The notes under the pieces were generated by a model. That model saw nothing but the letters and a program-made list of their open reading frames with translations, was not told the DNA's origin and did not search any database. DNA of 64,000 bases from CATOSP01 sp965216155 (GTDB taxonomy: Bacteria; Chloroflexota; Dehalococcoidia; Lucifugimonadales; UBA3495): assembly GCA_965216155.1 (NCBI GenBank), contig CBDCFD010000006.1:496001-560000 (forward strand), written 5' to 3'. The translations under genes were made by a program, and so were the position numbers. Below are positions 59,615 through 64,000 of this stretch, piece by piece. Each line of letters opens with the position of its first letter. Within the stretch, counting starts at the first letter, position 1.

Positions 59615-61786
59615 TCAGCTCCTCTCCATCTCGGCCTTCGGGATGGAGAAATAGAATGTGGCGCCCTCACCGACCTGGGACTTAACCCAAATTTGTCCCC
59701 CGTGCCGCTGTACGATCTTGTGGCAGAGGGCGAGCCCTATGCCGCTACCCTCGTATTCCGAACGGTGGTGCAGTCTCTGGAACATTTTGAAGATCCGCTC
59801 GTAGTGTCTCTCGGCGATGCCGATGCCGTTGTCCTGCACCGACAGCACCCAATCGTCCGGCCGCTGCTCCGCGGATATGTGAACGCTGGGCGACCCCTCT
59901 CCGCTGAACTTCAGGGCGTTGCTAATCAGGTTTTGGAAAACCTGGGACAGTTGGATTGGGTCGGCGTTCACGGTGGGAAGCCGACCCTGGGATACCGACG
60001 CCCCGGAGTCCTCTATGGTCTCTTCCAGGTCGGAGATCACCTGCTCCAGGATAAGGTTGCAATCGGTGGGCGCGAAGGGTTCTCCCTGGGTACCGACCCG
60101 CGAAAAGGCCAAGAGGCCGTCGATCAAGCCCTTCATCCGGTTCGCGCCGTCCACCGCGTACCCTATGAACCTGTCGGCGTTTTCGTCCAGTTGGCCCTTG
60201 TAGTCCTCAGCCAGGATTTGAACGTAACTGGACACCATCCGTAGAGGTTCCTGCAAGTCGTGTGACGCCACATAGGCGAACTGTTCCAACTCCGCATTGG
60301 AACGCGCCAGTTCTTCCGCCCGGTGCTCCAGGGCCTCATGGAGCCTGGCATTTTCCAGCAGGGTGCCGAGGCCGCCTACCACGGTGGTCAGGAACCGGAT
60401 CCGCTCCTCTGTGAAGAAGTCTGGGACTCGGGAGTAGATGATTACCAGGCCGATGGTCTGGCCCCCGGTCTTCACTGGCAGCGCAGCCAGAGACTTCACG
60501 CCTCGTGTGATGCCCAGGGGAGAGGCGAGAGGATGGGAAGGGTAGTCGTTGACGATGACAGGCTCTCCGTGTTGGTAGGCGGTGCCCGGGACGCTGTCGG
60601 TATAGGAGAGCACGCCTGTCGGCGAGTCTTGCACCGCGGGTCCGGCGGCGGCCACCGCTTTGAGACCCTGCTCATTGTCGTCGGGGACCCGGAGGGAAAC
60701 GGAATCGGCCTGAGAAATCTGGGCCAACGTCTCCAGGACGTGGGACACCTTTTCCTCGAAATGCTCGGTCTGGGCCAGAATATTGGCCACCGAGAAGAGT
60801 GTGGCCATCTCCTGGGAGCGCCGGTGCTCGTCTTGCTCCGCCCTCTTGCGCTCCGTTATGTCCCTGGCGATGGTGGAAGCGCCCACGATCTCTCCGGAGG
60901 CGTTGTTGACCGGAGAGATCGTGAGGGAAACATCAATGAGCGCCCCATCCCGCCGCCGCCTAACGGTCTCGAAGCTGTCTACATGCTTGCCCTGACGGAT
61001 GGTGTCCAACGTGGAAGGCTCCTTGCCGTCAAAGTCCGCCGGGTCGAGGAGGGAGATGTATTTCCCTTCGACTTCCGAGGCGGAGTACCCGTAAATGCGC
61101 CGAGCGCCCGTGTTCCAACTGGTGATTATTCCGTCCAGCGTCTCGCCGATTATTGCGTCGTCGGAAGACTCCACGATCGACGCCAACCGCTCGACCTCCA
61201 CCTCGGCCTGCTTGCGGGCGGTGATGTCCCGCAAGACGGCCAGCGTCGCCGGTTGGCCATCGAACCTGATGGGAACAGCGGAGGTCTCCACAGTGCGGAC
61301 CTCGCCGCTTGGCCGCCGAATGCGGTATTCGTGGACTCCAGGTGAGGGTTCACCTTTCTGCCGGGCCAGGATCCACTCGCTAACCATGGGGCGGTCTACC
61401 GGCAGGATGAAGTGGTCTAGACCGAGTCCGGCGGCCTCGGATATGTCGTCGATCCCGTGGAGGTGAAGGAAGGCATTGTTGGCGAAGACGCGCCGGGTAC
61501 CGACGTTTACGACAATGGCCTCCGCGACATTATCGACGGCGGCCCTGTAGTGCTCCTCGCTGAGTTGCAGCTCTCGCCATTCCCGGCGCCGGTCGGCCTC
61601 GGACGATTCCAACTCTGCAACGCGCTTACGGAGCGCCGCTAGCTCGTCCAGGACCTCTGTGGGTATGTGTTGTTGCTCTTGCACTGGGTCGTTGCTCTTC
61701 TCGTTGCTCTTCAATGACTGATTTCGAGAGTGGGACACCGTGGTTGGAATGTGCTTGGCACATCCATGCCTGGAAAGTGCAATCAT
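59615..61786 (-). CDS. PAS-PAS-GAF sensor histidine kinase
   Basis: A soluble hybrid-free kinase of about 700 residues. Order: coiled-coil start; PAS 1 from about 80 (EEHYRAAVDNVAEAIVV); PAS 2 from about 200 (SIVESSDDAIIGETLDGIIT); GAF from about 325 (MATLFSVANILAQTEHFEEK); HisKA near 500 (YVASHDLQEPLRMVSSYVQI, with phospho-His); HATPase with DNGIGIAERHYERIFKMFQR near 650 and EGSGIGLALCHKIVQRHGG near 687. No membrane segment. The HisKA type (SHDLQEPLR) is that of bacteriophytochromes, but the bilin-binding Cys is not seen. The ATG at 61786 is overlapped by a TATAAT box, so the real start may be the GTG at 61738 or TTG at 61714. Confidence 0.92.
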   Translation of the reverse strand: MIALSRHGCAKHIPTTVSHSRNQSLKSNEKSNDPVQEQQHIPTEVLDELAALRKRVAELESSEADRRREWRELQLSEEHYRAAVDNVAEAIVVNVGTRRVFANNAFLHLHGIDDISEAAGLGLDHFILPVDRPMVSEWILARQKGEPSPGVHEYRIRRPSGEVRTVETSAVPIRFDGQPATLAVLRDITARKQAEVEVERLASIVESSDDAIIGETLDGIITSWNTGARRIYGYSASEVEGKYISLLDPADFDGKEPSTLDTIRQGKHVDSFETVRRRRDGALIDVSLTISPVNNASGEIVGASTIARDITERKRAEQDEHRRSQEMATLFSVANILAQTEHFEEKVSHVLETLAQISQADSVSLRVPDDNEQGLKAVAAAGPAVQDSPTGVLSYTDSVPGTAYQHGEPVIVNDYPSHPLASPLGITRGVKSLAALPVKTGGQTIGLVIIYSRVPDFFTEERIRFLTTVVGGLGTLLENARLHEALEHRAEELARSNAELEQFAYVASHDLQEPLRMVSSYVQILAEDYKGQLDENADRFIGYAVDGANRMKGLIDGLLAFSRVGTQGEPFAPTDCNLILEQVISDLEETIEDSGASVSQGRLPTVNADPIQLSQVFQNLISNALKFSGEGSPSVHISAEQRPDDWVLSVQDNGIGIAERHYERIFKMFQRLHHRSEYEGSGIGLALCHKIVQRHGGQIWVKSQVGEGATFYFSIPKAEMERS

Positions 61787-61830
61787 TATACTACCCAACG
61801 CCGGTCTGTGGCTGCCGGGCTTGAATCCAC

Positions 61831-61859
61831 TTGCCCTTTACCCGGCTCGGTCGTAAAAT
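61831..61859 (+). promoter_or_regulatory. Sigma70-type promoter of the CoA transferase
   Basis: TTGCCC (61831-61836), a 17-base spacer and TAAAAT (61854-61859). It is 32 bases upstream of the ATG at 61891. Divergent from the kinase gene. Confidence 0.55.
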
Positions 61860-61890
61860 GGCCCCACATAAGCGAAGGGGGTCCAAAGCA

Positions 61891-63105
61891 ATGGCAGGCC
61901 TCAATCATCCACTGGAAAACGTGCGAGTATTGGACCTGGGAAGACACCAGGCAGGTCCTAGGTGCGCCCAGGTTTTGGCCCGAATGGGCGCAGAGGTAAT
62001 CAAAGTCGAACGCCTGGGGGGCGAAGAGACCCGGTACCACGGCCCCTATGTCCGGAAGCAGAGTTCCTATTGGGTCCAGTACAATTCCGGAAAGAAGAGC
62101 TTGAGCATGGACCTTCGGAAGGACAAGGGCAAGGATGTCCTGCGCGACTTGGTGAAAGTCTCCGACGTGCTGGTCCAGAACTTCCGGCCCGGGACCATCG
62201 ACACGATGGGCTTCGGCTACGATGTCCTTAAAGAGCTCAATCCCAGGATAATCATGGTCAACGTGTCGGCCTTCGGCCAGTTTGGCCCGTACCGGGAAAA
62301 CATTGGCTACGACCCGATAGGCCAGACCATGTCGGGCATCACGATGGTTACCGGCGATGAGGGTATGCCCCCCATCCGCACCGGGGTACCTATCATCAAC
62401 CGTATCACAGCCCTGCACGCGGCAATCGGGACCCTCTCAGCGTTGCATGAGCGCGAGGTGTCCGGTGAAGGCCAGACCATCGACGTGTGCCTTGCCGATA
62501 CCGGATATAGCCTGACTGAGATACCCATCACGGCTTACCACGGGACCAAGGTAGCGCCAAGGCGCGGCGAGCGCGGCGCGCCTCCGGGAGGCACCTACCA
62601 GTGCAAGGACGGTTGGGTCCTGCTCTCGGCTGGTGACCAGCACCACTGGCACCGGGTCTGTAACGCCCTGGCCAAACCCGAGTGGTTGGAAGACCCCCGG
62701 TTTACCACGCGGGAGGAGCGGGCCAGGAACCGGGATACAGTGAACGACCGCATCAATGAGATTCTCGCGGAAATGAACACCACAGAGGCGATTGAGCACT
62801 TCCGGAGGCACGACGTAGTGGCCGCACCCGTGAATACCATTCCCCAGGCGGCGGCGGACCCGCACCCCTGGGAGCGCGGCGCGATGGTCGAAGTCCCGGA
62901 CTTCTTGGCCGGCTCGATAGCCGTGTCGGGAGACTTCTGGCACTTCAGCCGGACACCCGTCACCGTTGGCTCCACTCCCCAGGTGGGTGAGCACAACGAA
63001 GACGTTCTATCCGGCATCCTCGGCTATTCCGATGACGTGATCGCCGAGCTTTACGACGAAAACGTCATCAGCACTAACCATTACTATGACGACGTTCCTG
63101 AGTAG
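61891..63105 (+). CDS. CaiB/BaiF family (type III) CoA transferase
   Basis: A 404-residue CoA transferase that moves CoA between carboxylic acids. Family blocks: ENVRVLDLGRHQAGPRCAQV at the start (usually with a Pro-rich loop), MGAEVIKVERLGGEETRYHG, VQNFRPGTIDTMGFGYDVLK, NPRIIMVNVSAFGQFGPYRE, and in the second half GGTYQCKDGWVLLSAGDQHH. The catalytic Asp is expected in the region after FGQFGPYRENIGYDPIGQ. The ATG at 61891 is chosen from family alignment and AGGGGG upstream. It is monocistronic with its own promoter and terminator. Substrate unknown; formyl-, carnityl- or aryl-CoA are possible. Confidence 0.93.
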   Translation: MAGLNHPLENVRVLDLGRHQAGPRCAQVLARMGAEVIKVERLGGEETRYHGPYVRKQSSYWVQYNSGKKSLSMDLRKDKGKDVLRDLVKVSDVLVQNFRPGTIDTMGFGYDVLKELNPRIIMVNVSAFGQFGPYRENIGYDPIGQTMSGITMVTGDEGMPPIRTGVPIINRITALHAAIGTLSALHEREVSGEGQTIDVCLADTGYSLTEIPITAYHGTKVAPRRGERGAPPGGTYQCKDGWVLLSAGDQHHWHRVCNALAKPEWLEDPRFTTREERARNRDTVNDRINEILAEMNTTEAIEHFRRHDVVAAPVNTIPQAAADPHPWERGAMVEVPDFLAGSIAVSGDFWHFSRTPVTVGSTPQVGEHNEDVLSGILGYSDDVIAELYDENVISTNHYYDDVPE

Positions 63106-63163
63106 TCCTGACCGGCCAGCGGCCACTTAGGCTTTAGCCCGGAGTGGTCTGAAAAGCTAAGTG

Positions 63164-63202
63164 AACGGTCCCACCCTCGCTAGCGGAGGTGGGACCGTTT
63201 TT
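63164..63202 (+). terminator. Rho-independent terminator
   Basis: A perfect 12-base-pair stem, AACGGTCCCACC (63164-63175) with GGTGGGACCGTT (63188-63199), a 12-base loop and five Ts. It lies about 60 bases after the CoA-transferase stop codon. Confidence 0.93.
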
Positions 63203-63221
63203 CGCGCGGGGCCAGTGGTTG

Positions 63222-63236
63222 GTCTGAACTGTGATT
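63222..63236. repeat. Copy of the MITE-like end sequence
   Basis: GTCTGAACTGTGATT, identical to the left end of the 98-base element at 17765. An AT-rich tail follows, but no inverted partner is found close by, so this is a partial copy. A 15-base sequence TAAAAGGCCCTGGAC that follows the complete copy is found here too, at 63511. Confidence 0.45.
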
Positions 63237-63378
63237 TCTCTGACTACCGGAATTTACATAACCGGAAAATCACGGGAATCGCGGAATCATATTATCCCTA
63301 GCCCGGAAAATTGCGAATAGACGCTGCCCCTAATAACCAATGTTACGCACAGGTTGAGGAAAATGATAGATTGGAGCT

Positions 63379-63513
63379 ATGGATAAACAGATGCTGGAAC
63401 TGTACACCGGTTACCTGTTGATCTCCTTTGGCGCAGTCACAGCCACCGGCTTGTCATCCACGGTGGAAGGCGCGGTCAGCATGACCAGGCAACACGCTTT
63501 CTATAGTCAGTAA
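63379..63513 (+). pseudogene. Transposase remnant (N-terminus, IS4/IS701-like)
   Basis: A 44-codon frame MDKQMLELYTGYLLISFGAV-TATGLSSTVEGAVS. The pattern MDK..LELY.DYL..SF..TTATGLS is the N-terminus of DDE transposases of the IS4/IS701 type, as I remember them. After VS the family reads HDQVTRFL; here the same words appear if one C is restored (AGC CAT GAC CAG .. ACA CGC TTT CTA), so a single-base deletion broke the frame. Nothing of the catalytic domain remains downstream. A decayed insertion sequence. Confidence 0.65.
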
Positions 63514-63719
63514 AAGGCCCTGGACCGCCTTTCAAAGCTCCTGTGCCCGCAGTTCGCGGTTGTGTTAACCTCTGAGAAGGTCTATCGGGTAGCTATCGCG
63601 CAGCATGATCGCCAATCTACGAAATCAAACCGCCCGTGAGCTCGGCGGTGCCGAAGACCATCCTGTGCCCTGCGGCCGGTAGGAATTAACGACTGGTGCC
63701 CAGGGCTAATGCGTCAGCG
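63514..63719. other. Gene-free gap
   Basis: About 200 bases between the transposase remnant and the last gene. It starts with a 15-base sequence shared with 17869 but otherwise shows no open frame or hairpin of note. It probably includes remains of the insertion sequence. Confidence 0.4.
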
Positions 63720-64000
63720 ATGTTTCGGATAAGAGCAGGCTGCGAGGCTCTTCGGGGCTGGCGCCGTGGCTTGGTCCACAACTCCGACGCTGCTGAACTC
63801 ATCGAGCTCTTCTTGGTAGCCGCCGTCTGTTCGGTGCTGGGCATCCGGGCGTTCCTCGCCGCCGCCGGTTACCCCCAACTTGGCGGGGACGGCCTCTACA
63901 TTGCCCACATGCTGTGGGGCGGGGGCTTCATGTTGGTCGCGTTAATTCGCCTGTTCACGTTTCTGGGCCGGTCGTTGGACAGTGCGGCGGCGGTCCTCGG
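63720..64000 (+). CDS. Membrane protein, cut by the window end
   Basis: An open frame without stop to the end of the window, 93 codons. It starts MFRIRAGCEALRGWRRGLVH and has hydrophobic helices LIELFLVAAVCSVLGIRAFL and LWGGGFMLVALIRLFTFLG, separated by a glycine-rich loop with GYPQLGGDGLYIAHM. It looks like the first part of a multipass membrane protein of unknown function. A GTG at 63696 is an alternative start. The rest of the gene is outside the window. Confidence 0.65.
   Translation, partial: MFRIRAGCEALRGWRRGLVHNSDAAELIELFLVAAVCSVLGIRAFLAAAGYPQLGGDGLYIAHMLWGGGFMLVALIRLFTFLGRSLDSAAAVL

Noticed and set aside
60323..61345. Plus-strand open frame of 340 codons within the histidine kinase
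   Set aside because: Antisense to PAS, GAF and HisKA sequence and without protein-like hydrophobic pattern.
1..64000. CRISPR arrays, tRNA and rRNA genes
   Set aside because: No regularly spaced repeats, cloverleaf-like sequences or rRNA-like sequence were seen on reading the window; a covariance search would settle this.

Overview
The window reads as a high-GC bacterial chromosome segment, most likely from an uncultivated Chloroflexota lineage (Dehalococcoidia/SAR202-like). That is an inference from gene content: several amidohydrolase-2 proteins, a CaiB/BaiF CoA transferase, an F420-type luciferase-like oxidoreductase, a GMC oxidoreductase, lipoprotein binding proteins with acidic/basic or Thr-Pro stalks, and paired DUF1501/DUF1800 proteins. 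Genes are dense on both strands. I saw no tRNA, rRNA or CRISPR array.

Layout. 1-4.4 kb: a DUF6941-like protein, an aldo/keto reductase and two paralogous amidohydrolases. 4.8-11.7 kb: a truncated metallophosphoesterase and an AddA/AddB-type helicase-nuclease pair. 11.9-15.8 kb: a methyltransferase, an iron-type binding lipoprotein with a repetitive helical stalk behind a structured leader, and a third amidohydrolase. 16.2-27.9 kb: a urea module made of urtA, a terminator plus repeats, urtBCDE, ureA, a type I glutamine synthetase, ureB, ureC, ureF, ureG and ureD. It would import urea, hydrolyse it and fix the ammonia into glutamine; ureE is absent.

27.9-35.3 kb is an accessory stretch: a retropepsin-like protease, a membrane protein, a Rieske protein with a large unassigned C-terminal part, a stand-alone TnpB, a broken HEPN/PaREP1-like gene, a nuclease-like protein, an LLM oxidoreductase, and two small genes, one of them frameshifted. 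35.3-39.4 kb and 52.3-56.8 kb are two diverged copies of one cassette: DUF1501 + DUF1800 + NHL beta-propeller + small membrane protein with a charged tail. All are on the minus strand, without visible export signals on the three large proteins. This repeated set is the best candidate for an undescribed system.

Between the cassettes lie a GMC oxidoreductase, an MFS transporter, an orphan molybdenum hydroxylase large subunit, a peptide-type ABC importer lacking its ATPases, an SGNH hydrolase and a HigB/HigA-like toxin-antitoxin pair with a frameshifted toxin. 57.3-64 kb carries an acyl-CoA-dehydrogenase-like flavoprotein, hypoxanthine phosphoribosyltransferase, a response regulator with a PAS/GAF histidine kinase, a CoA transferase, a transposase remnant and a membrane protein cut by the window end.

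Several accessory genes have a TANAAT box only 6-9 bases before the ATG, which suggests leaderless transcripts, whereas core genes mostly carry Shine-Dalgarno sites. Decayed genes (metallophosphoesterase, HEPN-like, HigB-like, small membrane gene, transposase) and imperfect palindromic repeats mark places of recent rearrangement.
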